Shown one piece after another: positions 1 through 8,459 of a stretch of 64,000 bases of DNA. A program made the translations under genes and the position numbers. The number at the start of each line of letters is the position of its first letter. Within the stretch, counting starts at the first letter, position 1. The notes under the pieces are model-generated. The model searched no databases. It had not been told where the DNA came from and worked only from the letters and a program-made list of their open reading frames with translations. The DNA comes from Bradyrhizobium sp. Ai1a-2 (GTDB lineage: Bacteria > Pseudomonadota > Alphaproteobacteria > Rhizobiales > Xanthobacteraceae): positions 79,639-143,638 of the forward strand of contig NZ_AUEZ01000011.1 in assembly GCF_000426245.1 (NCBI RefSeq), written 5' to 3'.

Positions 1-261
1 AGCTTCTTGCACAGGATCGGGGCGTTCGCGCGTGCCGAGCCCTTCGAGCGTCACAATGTCGCGCCCGATGCAGCCGTCAATCGGGATCACGCAGGATCGC
101 GCCGCGACGCCGTCGATCAGCACTGCGCAGGCGCCGCATTCGCCGAGCCCGCAACCATATTTCGGTCCGTTCAGTTCGAGATCGTTGCGCAGCACGTAAA
201 GCAGTGCGGTGTCCGGAGCGGCGTCGACATCGAAAATCCTGCCGTTGACGGTCAGGCGCAT
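1..261 (-). CDS. [2Fe-2S] subunit of a molybdenum hydroxylase (partial, runs off window start)
   Basis: The first 87 residues of a xanthine dehydrogenase/CoxS-type iron-sulfur subunit, cut by the window edge. Cys37, Cys42, Cys45 and Cys57 form the plant-ferredoxin-type [2Fe-2S] motif (GCGLGECGAC then C). In the family this subunit passes electrons from a molybdopterin subunit, often one that hydroxylates an N-heterocycle such as nicotinate, isoquinoline or quinoline. ATG at 261 is chosen because it is followed at once by the conserved ferredoxin fold and has GGGGA upstream; an in-frame stop lies about 24 codons before it. It diverges from the 6-hydroxynicotinate reductase-like gene. With that gene and the enamidase nearby, a nicotinate dehydrogenase small subunit is the best guess. 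The molybdenum subunit would lie outside the window. Confidence 0.85.
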   Translation of the reverse strand, partial: MRLTVNGRIFDVDAAPDTALLYVLRNDLELNGPKYGCGLGECGACAVLIDGVAARSCVIPIDGCIGRDIVTLEGLGTRERPDPVQEA

Positions 262-356
262 CGGCTCGTGGTCCCCAAAGGCTTCGATAAGAGTTGCGCT
301 GATTGCGGTGCAAAATCGGCGATCGCACAATCACGATCGATCGCATCGGAGGATAA

Positions 357-372
357 CGTTTGTGTACAAACG
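357..372. promoter_or_regulatory. Palindromic operator copy 1 (CGTTTGTGTACAAACG)
   Basis: Seven-base arms CGTTTGT and ACAAACG flank a GT centre. It lies 96 bp upstream of the [2Fe-2S] subunit start. It shares the form CRTTYGTRTACRAACG with the copy at 509-524 and is close to the copy before the enamidase. A dimeric regulator, probably the MarR protein at 8460, is inferred. Confidence 0.6.
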
Positions 373-505
373 TGCAAGCCATCAGCGTCTTGCTGCACTG
401 CGCTGCCCGCTTTCTGGACAATGCGGGGAGGCAAATGAGGTTTTATTCGGCAGCCGCGGTTTTTCGCTGTTGCACCCGCTTGACAGGTCTACAACCTGCG
501 CGCAG

Positions 506-527
506 GATCATTCGTATACGAACGATC
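506..527. promoter_or_regulatory. Palindromic operator copy 2 (core TTCGTATACGAA)
   Basis: A 22-bp inverted repeat with a perfect 12-bp core and only one mismatched pair over its full length. It ends about 60 bp before the reductase start at 588. The inner 16 bp (509-524) match the copies at 357-372 and 11148-11163. Confidence 0.65.
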
Positions 528-587
528 CCCGATGATTGATATCCGGGGACCAGATGACGCCGCCTCCCAACACCAGGCTTGTTCGCG

Positions 588-2027
588 ATGGCTGACGTTG
601 CCGCTTCTGACAAGATCCGCTGCGATGCCTGCCCGGTGATGTGCTACATCAAGCCTGGCGCGGCGGGCGCCTGCGATCGCTATGCCAATCACGACGGCAG
701 GCTGGTGCGCGTCGATCCGCATATCGTGCTGTCGCGTGCGCTCGAGCATGGCGGGCGCGTGGTGCCGTTCCAGGCGAGCGGCGACTGGGACGGCAAGATC
801 GTCCACCAGGGCGACATCTTCGTCACCGCGATCGGCGCCGGCACCACCTATCCCGACTACAAGCCGGCCCCGTTCATCGTGTCGTCGGAAATCGACGGCG
901 TCGATATGGTCACCGTGGTGACCGAAGGCATCTTCTCCTATTGCGGCGTCAAGGTGAAGATCGATACCGACCGCTATCTTGGCCCGGAGACTGCGGCGGT
1001 GCGCGCGCAGGGCGAGGTGGTCGGGCACGTCACCACCAGCGAATACGGCTCGCAGATGCTGTCGCTCGGCGGCGTGCATCATCTGACCGGCGGCTCCAAG
1101 AAGGAGGGCCGCGTCACCTGCGACACGCTGATGGATCTTTCCAACTGCAAGCCGGTGGAACTCATCATCGACGGCGGCGCCACGGTCGTGGTGCAGGCGG
1201 GCCAGGCGCCTGTTGTCAACGGCGTGCGGGAAGAGCGCATGCGCGTCGGCTGCGGCTCGGCCACCATCGGCATGTTCGCCAAGCAGTGGCACGGCAAGGT
1301 CGACGAAGTCGTTGTGGTCGATGACCACATCACCGGCGTGCTCTCGGAGCACCAGGCCGGCAAGCTGCTCGATATTCCCGACACCGGCATCAAGATGAAA
1401 GGGCGTCGCTCGACGCCCGGCCGCTATTTCCAGGTCGCCGAGCCCGGCACGGGCTGGGGCGGCACCAGGATCTCCGATCCGCTTTCCGTGCTCGGCCCGT
1501 TCAATCCCAAGGAAGCGCGGCCGGGGCTCACCATGCTGATGGTCTCGACCACCGGCGAGCACGCGGCCTATTACGTGCTCGACGAAGCGCTGCGGCCGAT
1601 CGAGCAGGAGATGCCGGCTGAGCTGAGATTCTCGGTCGAGCGCATCCAGGAAAATTGCGAGCCGGCGCTGTGCACCGTGCTGTTCATGGCCGGTGCCGGT
1701 GGCTCGCTGCGCGCCGGCGTCACCGACAACCCGGTGCGGCTGACGCGTTCGGTGAAGGATGCACTGACCCGCGTCACCAGCGGCGGCGCGCCGGTTTATG
1801 TCTGGCCGGGCGGCGGCATCACCTTCATGGTCGACGTCACGCAGATGCCGATCGGGGCATTTGGATATGTGCCGACGCCGGCGCTGGTCGCGCCGATCGA
1901 GTTCACGCTAAGACTTTCCGACTATGCGGCGCTCGGCGGCCACATGGATTATGTGCGGCCGCTGTCCTCGCTCCACGACAGCGCCGAGATCCGGCCGATG
2001 CTCTTCACATCGGGGAGGCGAACATGA
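588..2027 (+). CDS. hnr: 6-hydroxynicotinate reductase-like iron-sulfur protein
   Basis: 479 residues. In Eubacterium barkeri, Hnr reduces 6-hydroxynicotinate to 1,4,5,6-tetrahydro-6-oxonicotinate and carries Fe-S clusters and covalent flavin. Here Cys12, Cys15, Cys19 and Cys29 form an N-terminal cluster motif (CDACPVMC then C), and more cysteines lie near 119, 178, 187, 222, 357 and 362. Assignment rests on overall sequence character plus the enamidase downstream and the ferredoxin-type subunit upstream. I start at ATG 588 rather than the TTG three codons earlier. Its stop overlaps the next ATG (ATGA), so the two are translationally coupled. A GSAT stretch at residues 223-226 is a weak candidate flavin-attachment site. 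The true substrate could be another hydroxylated pyridine. Confidence 0.75.
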   Translation: MADVAASDKIRCDACPVMCYIKPGAAGACDRYANHDGRLVRVDPHIVLSRALEHGGRVVPFQASGDWDGKIVHQGDIFVTAIGAGTTYPDYKPAPFIVSSEIDGVDMVTVVTEGIFSYCGVKVKIDTDRYLGPETAAVRAQGEVVGHVTTSEYGSQMLSLGGVHHLTGGSKKEGRVTCDTLMDLSNCKPVELIIDGGATVVVQAGQAPVVNGVREERMRVGCGSATIGMFAKQWHGKVDEVVVVDDHITGVLSEHQAGKLLDIPDTGIKMKGRRSTPGRYFQVAEPGTGWGGTRISDPLSVLGPFNPKEARPGLTMLMVSTTGEHAAYYVLDEALRPIEQEMPAELRFSVERIQENCEPALCTVLFMAGAGGSLRAGVTDNPVRLTRSVKDALTRVTSGGAPVYVWPGGGITFMVDVTQMPIGAFGYVPTPALVAPIEFTLRLSDYAALGGHMDYVRPLSSLHDSAEIRPMLFTSGRRT

Positions 2028-2929
2028 CGAGACGTCCGCAAATCGCGCTTCTCCCTGATGGCAAGCGGCTGCATTTGCAGGACGGACCGATCGATCTGAT
2101 CGTTGAGGCGACGGGAAGCGAGACGGCCGTGCGCGCGGCCTATGACGCCGCTGTGTGCCGCTTCACCGGCCTGCTGGACGGGCTCTGCATGGAGCTCGGC
2201 GAATTGCGCAAGGCGGCCCATCCGATGCACTGCGTGCTCCATGGCGAGGTTGCGCGCCGCATGCATGCGGCGGTGGCGCCGTTCGCCGCCGATCGCTTCA
2301 TCACGCCGATGGCTGCGGTCGCCGGCAGCGTGGCGGATGAAATCCTCGGTGCGATGCTGGAGGCTGCATCGCTCGATCGCGCCTATGTCAATAATGGCGG
2401 CGATATCGCCCTGCATCTTGCGGGCGACCAACAGTTCACCGTCGGCCTGATTGACCGTCCCGATAGTCGCGGCCTGCTGCAGACCATGGTGATCCATGCC
2501 GACGATCCCATCCGCGGCATCGCCACCAGCGGCCGTCTCGGCCGCAGCTTCTCCTTCGGTATCGCCGATGCCGTCACCGTGCTGGCGCGGACCGCCTCGG
2601 AAGCCGATGCCGCCGCGACCGTCATCGCCAACGCGGTCGACCTGCCCGGACATCCCGCGATCCTCCGCCGCCCGGCCAACGAATTGCAGCCTGACAGCGA
2701 CCTCGGCCCGCGTTTGGTGACGCGGGAGGTCGGCACATTGTTGGCGCGCGAGATCACTGATGCCCTTGAAGCGGGTGCGGTTTGCGCGCGAGAATGCCTC
2801 GCGGCAGGATTGATCGAGGGCGCGGCGCTGCGCCTCTTCGGCGAGACTGACATCGTGAGGGCGCGTGCGCTCGGGATGCCGGAATCGCAACTCGTTCATG
2901 AATGCGCGATAGAGAATGCGCGGACCTGA
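2024..2929 (+). CDS. UPF0280 family (ApbE-like) protein
   Basis: 301 residues, recognised as UPF0280, a family related in fold to the ApbE flavin transferases. No signal peptide or membrane segment is seen. Family-like stretches include AYVNNGGDIALHL near residue 125 and GIATSGRLGRSFSFGIADA near 165. The ATG overlaps the stop of the reductase gene, and the DUF1185 gene begins 36 bp downstream. ApbE enzymes attach FMN covalently to protein Thr or Ser, and characterised 6-hydroxynicotinate reductase has covalent flavin, so a maturation role for the neighbouring reductase is an attractive inference. No UPF0280 protein is known to me to have this activity; it could act on a substrate or intermediate instead. 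Confidence 0.75.
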   Translation: MTRRPQIALLPDGKRLHLQDGPIDLIVEATGSETAVRAAYDAAVCRFTGLLDGLCMELGELRKAAHPMHCVLHGEVARRMHAAVAPFAADRFITPMAAVAGSVADEILGAMLEAASLDRAYVNNGGDIALHLAGDQQFTVGLIDRPDSRGLLQTMVIHADDPIRGIATSGRLGRSFSFGIADAVTVLARTASEADAAATVIANAVDLPGHPAILRRPANELQPDSDLGPRLVTREVGTLLAREITDALEAGAVCARECLAAGLIEGAALRLFGETDIVRARALGMPESQLVHECAIENART

Positions 2930-2965
2930 TCAGAAACCGGGCCGAAAACAACAGGGCGGAAACCG

Positions 2966-3550
2966 ATGAGTGCCATCATTCGCAAGATCGTCACGGTGGT
3001 CGAGGAGACCCACATCGAGATGGGCAAGACCATCGCCCCGCCGACCCGGCGCGCGGCAGCGATCGCGGTGATCGAGAACCCCTTTGCCGGCCGCTATGTC
3101 GAGGACCTCTCGCCCCTGATCGCGATTGGCGAGGAACTCGGCGACTTGCTGTCGAAACGGGCGGTGGCGGCGCTCGGCATCGAGGGCGCCAAGGCGCATT
3201 CCTATGGAAAGGCCGCCGCCGTCGGCGAAAACGGCGAGCTCGAGCATGCGGCCGCGATCTTGCATCCCAAGATGGGAGCGCCCGTCCGCAAGGTCCTGGG
3301 TAAAGGAGCCGCATTGATTCCGTCGTCGAAAAAGCGTTCTGGTCCGGGAACGACGCTGGATATTCCGCTGGGGCACAAGGATGCGGCCTTCGTGCGCAGC
3401 CATTTCGATGGCATGGAGGTGCAGATCAACGACGCGCCGCGGGCCAACGAGATCATGGTCGCGGTCGCCGTCACAGATTCCGGCCGGCCGCTGCCGCGCG
3501 TCGGCGGGCTGACGGTCGCGGCGATCAAGGGCGAAGACGGTTTGAGATAA
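2966..3550 (+). CDS. DUF1185 family protein (amino acid synthesis family)
   Basis: 194 residues of the DUF1185 family (PF06684), whose structures resemble a chorismate-mutase-type fold and were suggested to act in amino acid metabolism; no reaction is established. It begins with a conserved IRKIVTVVEETHIEMG stretch, and no signal or membrane segment is seen. RBS-like GGGCGGAAACC precedes the ATG. It lies between the UPF0280 gene and the ABC transporter on one strand. The context suggests a step in processing the ring or the product after ring opening. This is inference from position only. Confidence 0.75.
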   Translation: MSAIIRKIVTVVEETHIEMGKTIAPPTRRAAAIAVIENPFAGRYVEDLSPLIAIGEELGDLLSKRAVAALGIEGAKAHSYGKAAAVGENGELEHAAAILHPKMGAPVRKVLGKGAALIPSSKKRSGPGTTLDIPLGHKDAAFVRSHFDGMEVQINDAPRANEIMVAVAVTDSGRPLPRVGGLTVAAIKGEDGLR

Positions 3551-3575
3551 TTTTGTTGGATATCGGAGGTAAGGG

Positions 3576-4775
3576 ATGCGGAATTATTTGATCGGGGCAG
3601 GGCTCGCGGTGCTGGTTGCGGGCATGGCTGACGCCGCCATGGCCCAGAGCGAAATCAAGATCGGCGAGATCAACAGCTATTCGCTGTTGCCCGCCTTCAC
3701 CGAGCCCTATCGCAAGGGCTGGCAGCTCGCGGTGGAAGAGATCAACGCCGCCGGCGGCATCAACGGCAAGAAGCTCGTCGTCATCTCCAAGGATGACAAC
3801 GGCAAGCCGGCGGATGCGCAGACCGCGGCGAACGAACTGGTCTCGAGCGAGAACGTCGCGATGCTGGCCGGCACGTTCCTCTCCAACATCGGTCTCGCCG
3901 TCTCTGACTTCGCCAACCAGAAGAAAGTGTTCTTCCTCGCCGCCGAGCCTTTGACCGATGCCATCACCTGGTCGAAGGGCAACCGCTACACCTTCCGCCT
4001 GCGCCCCTCCAATTACATGCAGGCCGCAATGCTGGTGGAGGCCGCGGCGAAACTGCCGGCCAAGCGCTGGGCCACCATCGCGCCGAATTATGAATACGGC
4101 CAGTCGGCCGTTGCGGTCTTCAAGAAGCTGATGTCGGAGAAGCGCCCGGACATCGTATGGGTCGACGAGCAGTGGCCGCCGCAGGGCAAGATCGACGCCG
4201 GCCCGGTGGTGCAGGCGGTCGCGGCCGCCAATCCGGAGGCGATCCTCAACGTCACCTTCGGCGCCGATCTGGTGAAGCTCGTGCGCGAGGGCAACACCCG
4301 CGGCCTGTTCAAGGACCGCGCGGTGGTGAGCTTCCTCACCGGCGAGCCGGAATATCTCGATCCGCTGAAGGACGAGACGCCGGAGGGATGGATCGTCACC
4401 GGCTATCCCTGGTACGCGATCAAGACGCCGGAGCATGAGGCGTTCCTGAAGGCCTACCAGGCCAAGTTCAAGGACTATCCGCGGCTCGGCTCGATCGTCG
4501 GCTACCAGACCATCAAGTCGGCAGCGGCGATCCTGGCCAAGGCGAACTCGACCGATCCGGAGAAGCTGATTGCGGCGACCGAAGACCTGTCGGTGCCGTC
4601 GCCGTTCGGCGAGATCACGTTCCGCAAGATCGATCACCAGTCGACCTTGGGAGCTTACGTCGGCAAGACCGCGCTGAAGGACGGCAAGGGCGTGATGGTG
4701 GAGTCCTCCTACAAGAAGGGCTCCGACTATCTCCCGAGCGATGCCGAAGTCGAAAAGCTCCGGCCGAAGGATTGA
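3576..4775 (+). CDS. Liv-type ABC transporter substrate-binding protein
   Basis: 399 residues of the periplasmic type I binding proteins (LivJ/LivK, Peripla_BP_6). The first 23 residues are a Sec signal peptide ending near AMAQ. The mature protein begins with IKIGEINSYS and continues with the typical GWQLAVEEINAAGGINGKK region. A GGAGG sits 7 bp before the ATG. It precedes its permease and two ATPases. The binding pocket cannot be read by eye. Given the upstream genes, an N-heterocyclic carboxylate such as nicotinate or 6-hydroxynicotinate is proposed as ligand; other members bind branched-chain amino acids, amides or aromatic acids. Confidence 0.9.
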   Translation: MRNYLIGAGLAVLVAGMADAAMAQSEIKIGEINSYSLLPAFTEPYRKGWQLAVEEINAAGGINGKKLVVISKDDNGKPADAQTAANELVSSENVAMLAGTFLSNIGLAVSDFANQKKVFFLAAEPLTDAITWSKGNRYTFRLRPSNYMQAAMLVEAAAKLPAKRWATIAPNYEYGQSAVAVFKKLMSEKRPDIVWVDEQWPPQGKIDAGPVVQAVAAANPEAILNVTFGADLVKLVREGNTRGLFKDRAVVSFLTGEPEYLDPLKDETPEGWIVTGYPWYAIKTPEHEAFLKAYQAKFKDYPRLGSIVGYQTIKSAAAILAKANSTDPEKLIAATEDLSVPSPFGEITFRKIDHQSTLGAYVGKTALKDGKGVMVESSYKKGSDYLPSDAEVEKLRPKD

Positions 4776-5058
4776 TCTTCCGCTTTGCGTAGGGTGGGTT
4801 AGCCGAAGGCGTAACCCACCGCGGCGGATGGCGGGTTACGCTTACGCTAACGCGCCCTACGAAGGACAACCGGGGCCTCATGGTTCGAGACGGCGCTTCG
4901 CGCCTCCTCACCATGAGGGTCTCAGACCTCGCCGAGCGGCTCTGAGACCTCCTTGAATTCAGACCTCATCCTGAGGAGGCCGCGCGGCGGCCGTCTCGAA
5001 GGATGGCCATGCACTCAGAACGAAGTCACGTAGCTAACCACTCCAACCCGGACCGCCG
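4776..5058. repeat. Intergenic stretch with two repeat elements
   Basis: Between the binding protein and the permease. At 4788-4861 there is an imperfect hairpin whose ends read CGTAGGGTGGGTTAGC and GCTAACGCGCCCTACG. At 4876-5010 there is a second element with inverted CCTCATGG/CCATGAGG arms, ending in GTCTCGAAGGATGGCC. Both forms recall repeats dispersed through Bradyrhizobium genomes. They interrupt an otherwise tight ABC operon and could stabilise or attenuate the upstream binding-protein mRNA, a common arrangement for such systems. Confidence 0.75.
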
Positions 5059-6948
5059 ATGGCCTTTTATTTCGTTCAGTTCCTGACCGGACTTGCCAGC
5101 GCCGCCTCGCTGTTCCTGGTCGCCTCGGGGCTGTCGATCATCTTTGGCGTGACGCGGATCGTGAATTTCGCGCATGGCGCCTTCTACATGCTCGGCGCCT
5201 ATATCGCCTTCACGCTCACGGAGCGCCTTGAAGGCGCGCTCGGCTTCTGGGGTGGCATCGTTGTCGCAGCGCTTGTCGTCGCCGTCGTCGGCGTGCTGGT
5301 CGAGATGGTGCTACTGCGGCGCATCTACCATTCACCCGAACTGTTCCAGTTGCTCGCGACCTTCGGCCTCACGCTGATGGTCCAGGATATCGTCGTGCTG
5401 ATCTGGGGGCCGGACGATCTGCTCGGCCGCCGCGCGCCCGGCTTCAAGGGCGCGGTCGATTTCTTCGGCCAGAACATCCCGAGCTATGACCTGTTCCTGA
5501 TCGTGCTCGGCCCGGTCGTGCTCGGCATCCTCTGGCTGCTGTTCCAGCGCACGCGCTGGGGCGTCCTGGTGCGCGCGGCGACGCAGGACCGCGACATGGT
5601 CGCAGCGCTTGGCGTCAACCAGAAATGGCTGTTCACCAGCGTGTTTGCGGTCGGCGTCTTCCTCGCCGCGCTCGGCGGGGCGCTGCAGATCCCGCGCGAT
5701 GCCGTGCATCATGCGATGGATCTGCGCATCATCGTCGAGGTCTTCGTCGTGGTCGTGATCGGCGGTCTCGGCAGCATCATCGGCGCCTTCGTCGCCGCCG
5801 TGCTGGTCTCCGAGCTCAACGCCTTCGGCATTCTGATCTTCCCGAAGATCTCCATCATCCTGGTTTTCCTGGTGATGGCGGTGGTGCTGATCGTCCGGCC
5901 ATGGGGCCTGTTCGGCAAGCCCGAGGCGCCGGCGCGGCGCACGCCGGGCCTCACCGTCAATCCCTGGCGTCCCTGGACCTCGAACGAGCGATTGGCCGCA
6001 GTCGGCGCGCTGATCGTGGCGGCAGCATTGCCGTTGTTCGGCGGCAATTACGCGCTCACCGTCGCCTCGGAGATCGCGATCTTCGTGATCTTTGCCGTCA
6101 GCCTGCATTTCCTGATGTCGGTCGGCGGGCTCGCCTCATTCGGCCACGCCGCCTATTTCGGCCTTGGCGCCTATGGCGTCGCTTTCCTCGCCAAGTTCGC
6201 AGGGCTCCCGATGATCGCCTGCCTGCTGCTTGGCCCGCTGCTCGGGCTCGCCGGCGCCGCCGTGTTCGGCTTCTTCGCCGTGCAGCTCTCCGGGGTCTAT
6301 TTCGCGATGCTGACTCTCGCCTTCGCCCAGATCGTGTGGTCGATCGCGTTCCAATGGGTGGCGGTCACCGGCGGCGACAACGGCATCCTCGGCGTCTGGC
6401 CCGAGAAATGGGCGGCCAGCCCGTCGCATTTCTACTGGCTCTCGCTCGGCATCGCCGCGCTCGCGGTCATGATCCTCCGCATCATCGTGTTCTCGCCGTT
6501 CGGCTTCGCGTTGCGGGCGACGCGGGATTCGCCGTTGCGCAGCGAGGCTGTCGGCATCAACGGCAAGCGCATCCAGTGGACCGCGTTCGTGATCGCGGGC
6601 ACCGTGGCCGGCCTCGCCGGCGCGCTGTTCGCCTATCTCAAGGGCAGCGTCTTCCCTGACAACATGGGCATCTCGCTCTCGGTCGATGCGCTGGTCATGG
6701 TGCTGCTCGGCGGCGTCGAGACGGTGTTCGGCGGCGTCGTCGGCGCCATCGTCTACAAGGCGTTGAACATCTGGTTGGTCAGCCAGACCGAGTTGTCGAA
6801 ACTGGTGCTCGGCGCCTTCATCGTGCTGATCGTGGTCGCGTTCCCGAAGGGCATCGTCGGCACACTGGAATCGATCATCAGCCGCCGTCGCAAATCGTCA
6901 TCGTCGCATCAGCCGCTTCTCACCTCGCGCATCGAGACCGCCGAATGA
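5059..6948 (+). CDS. Fused LivH-LivM ABC transporter permease
   Basis: 629 residues. Residues 1-290 are a LivH-type permease (GLSIIFGVTRIVNFAHGAFYMLG near the start; GGLGSIIGAF before the end). Residues from about 310 are a LivM-type permease (LHFLMSVGGLASFGHAAYFGLG; later ALRATRDSPLRSEAVGI, the loop that contacts the ATPase). Most Liv systems use two separate permeases, so this is a true fusion with no stop or frameshift between the halves. The ATG of the next ATPase overlaps its end. It forms the membrane channel for the binding protein at 3576. Confidence 0.9.
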   Translation: MAFYFVQFLTGLASAASLFLVASGLSIIFGVTRIVNFAHGAFYMLGAYIAFTLTERLEGALGFWGGIVVAALVVAVVGVLVEMVLLRRIYHSPELFQLLATFGLTLMVQDIVVLIWGPDDLLGRRAPGFKGAVDFFGQNIPSYDLFLIVLGPVVLGILWLLFQRTRWGVLVRAATQDRDMVAALGVNQKWLFTSVFAVGVFLAALGGALQIPRDAVHHAMDLRIIVEVFVVVVIGGLGSIIGAFVAAVLVSELNAFGILIFPKISIILVFLVMAVVLIVRPWGLFGKPEAPARRTPGLTVNPWRPWTSNERLAAVGALIVAAALPLFGGNYALTVASEIAIFVIFAVSLHFLMSVGGLASFGHAAYFGLGAYGVAFLAKFAGLPMIACLLLGPLLGLAGAAVFGFFAVQLSGVYFAMLTLAFAQIVWSIAFQWVAVTGGDNGILGVWPEKWAASPSHFYWLSLGIAALAVMILRIIVFSPFGFALRATRDSPLRSEAVGINGKRIQWTAFVIAGTVAGLAGALFAYLKGSVFPDNMGISLSVDALVMVLLGGVETVFGGVVGAIVYKALNIWLVSQTELSKLVLGAFIVLIVVAFPKGIVGTLESIISRRRKSSSSHQPLLTSRIETAE

Positions 6949-7736
6949 GCATGGTCCCCACATTGCTGTCGGTCGAAGGCCTGACCAAGTCGTATGGCGG
7001 CGTGCACGCCGTGCGCGGCGTCTCGTTCGAGCTGCGCGCCGGCGAGATCCTGGCGCTGATCGGCCCGAACGGCGCCGGCAAGAGCACCTGCTTCGACATG
7101 CTCAATGGCCAGAACATTCCGGACTCCGGCCGCATCACGATCCTGGGCGAGGAAACCGTCGGCAAGAAGCCGCGCGCGATCTGGCGGCTGGGCGTGGGGC
7201 GCACCTTCCAGATCACCGCGACCTTTCCCACCATGACGGTGCGCGAGAACGTGCAGGTCGCGCTGGTCTCGCACCGGCACCAGCTCTTCAATCTCTGGAG
7301 CTCGACGCCGCATTTTGCGCGCGAAGAAGCCGGCCGGCTGCTCGATCTCGTCGGCATGGGCGCCTACGCCGAGCGTCCCTGCGGCGAGCTCGCCTATGGC
7401 GACCTCAAGCGGCTCGAGCTTGCGATCGCGCTCGCCAACCAGCCGAAGCTCCTCTTGATGGACGAGCCGACCGCCGGCATGGCGCCGCGCGAGCGCATCG
7501 ACTTGATGCGGCTCACCGCCACCATCGCGCGCGAGCAGTCGATCGGCGTGCTCTTCACCGAGCACGACATGGACGTCGTGTTCGAGCATGCCGACCGCAT
7601 CCTGGTGCTCAACCGCGGCAGCCTGATCGCCGAGGGATCGCCCGAGGAAGTGCGCGGCAACGCGCAGGTCCGCGCCATCTATCTCGGCGAAGGGCTTGTC
7701 TATGATGCGCGCCACCGCGATGGAGCGCACGCATGA
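6945..7736 (+). CDS. Liv-type ABC transporter ATPase (LivG-like)
   Basis: 263 residues. The Walker A motif GPNGAGKST is at 40-48, the signature region reads LAYGDLKRLELAIAL, Walker B is LLLMDEPTAGM, and the switch histidine is in TEHDMDVVF. The LivG-type GRTFQ motif and C-terminal region are present. Start and stop both overlap the neighbouring permease and LivF genes by 4 bp, so the three are co-translated. It powers import through the fused permease. Confidence 0.93.
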   Translation: MSMVPTLLSVEGLTKSYGGVHAVRGVSFELRAGEILALIGPNGAGKSTCFDMLNGQNIPDSGRITILGEETVGKKPRAIWRLGVGRTFQITATFPTMTVRENVQVALVSHRHQLFNLWSSTPHFAREEAGRLLDLVGMGAYAERPCGELAYGDLKRLELAIALANQPKLLLMDEPTAGMAPRERIDLMRLTATIAREQSIGVLFTEHDMDVVFEHADRILVLNRGSLIAEGSPEEVRGNAQVRAIYLGEGLVYDARHRDGAHA

Positions 7737-8437
7737 AACTCGAGGTCAAGGATCTCAACAGCTTCTATGGCCCGGCGCATATCCTGTTCGATATCGCGCT
7801 CGATGTCGGTGAGGGCGAGGTGGTCGCGCTGCTCGGCCGCAACGGCGCCGGCAAGTCGACGACCTTTCGTTCCATCGTCGGCCTGGTCGAGAACCGCTCG
7901 GGGCGGATCGTGTTCGAGGGCAGGGACGTTTCGCGCGAGCCGACGCACGCGATCGTGCGCGGCGGGCTCGGCTATGTGCCGGAGGAGCGGCGGATCTTCA
8001 CCGACCTGACGGTGGAGGAGAATCTCGAAGTCGGTCGTCAGCCAAAACGCGAGAACGCACCATACTGGACGCGCGAAAAGCTGTTTACGCTGTTTCCGAA
8101 TCTTGGCGAGATGCGGGGGCGTGCGGGTGGCCGCATGAGCGGCGGCGAGCAGCAGATGCTGACAATCGCCCGCACGCTGATGGGCAATCCGTCGCTGGTG
8201 CTGCTCGATGAGCCCTCCGAAGGCCTGTCGCCGAAGATCGTCGAGCAGATGGTCGATGCGATCCTTGCCATGAAGAAGGAGGGCGTCAGCATCGTCGTCT
8301 CCGAGCAGAACCTGCATTTCGCGCGCCTGATCTCGGATCGCGCCTATATCATCGAGCGCGGCCGCATCTGCTTCGGCGGCACGATGGCCGAGCTCGACGC
8401 GCGGCCCGATATCCGCGACGCGCATCTGTCGCTGTGA
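7733..8437 (+). CDS. Liv-type ABC transporter ATPase (LivF-like)
   Basis: 234 residues. Walker A is GRNGAGKST near 35, the signature MSGGEQQMLTIARTLMGNP is intact, and Walker B is LVLLDEPSEGL, all typical of LivF. It pairs with the preceding LivG-like ATPase to form the nucleotide-binding heterodimer. It ends 22 bp before the MarR gene, so transporter and regulator may share a transcript. Confidence 0.93.
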   Translation: MKLEVKDLNSFYGPAHILFDIALDVGEGEVVALLGRNGAGKSTTFRSIVGLVENRSGRIVFEGRDVSREPTHAIVRGGLGYVPEERRIFTDLTVEENLEVGRQPKRENAPYWTREKLFTLFPNLGEMRGRAGGRMSGGEQQMLTIARTLMGNPSLVLLDEPSEGLSPKIVEQMVDAILAMKKEGVSIVVSEQNLHFARLISDRAYIIERGRICFGGTMAELDARPDIRDAHLSL

Positions 8438-8459
8438 CCAGCGGCAGGGAGGGAGTGCA

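Larger units (their letters stand above)
262..587. promoter_or_regulatory. Divergent promoter region between the Fe-S subunit and the reductase
   Basis: About 325 bp with no credible gene in any frame. It contains two copies of a palindromic operator, listed separately, one near each outward-facing start. I could not pick a convincing -35/-10 pair. Confidence 0.6.

Noticed and set aside
489..1562. Long minus-strand open frame opposite the reductase gene
   Set aside because: No domain or RBS; His/Arg/Asp/Ala-rich composition typical of antisense frames in GC-rich genes.
3525..4637. 370-codon minus-strand frame opposite the binding protein
   Set aside because: Shadow of the plus-strand ABC receptor, which has a signal peptide and RBS.
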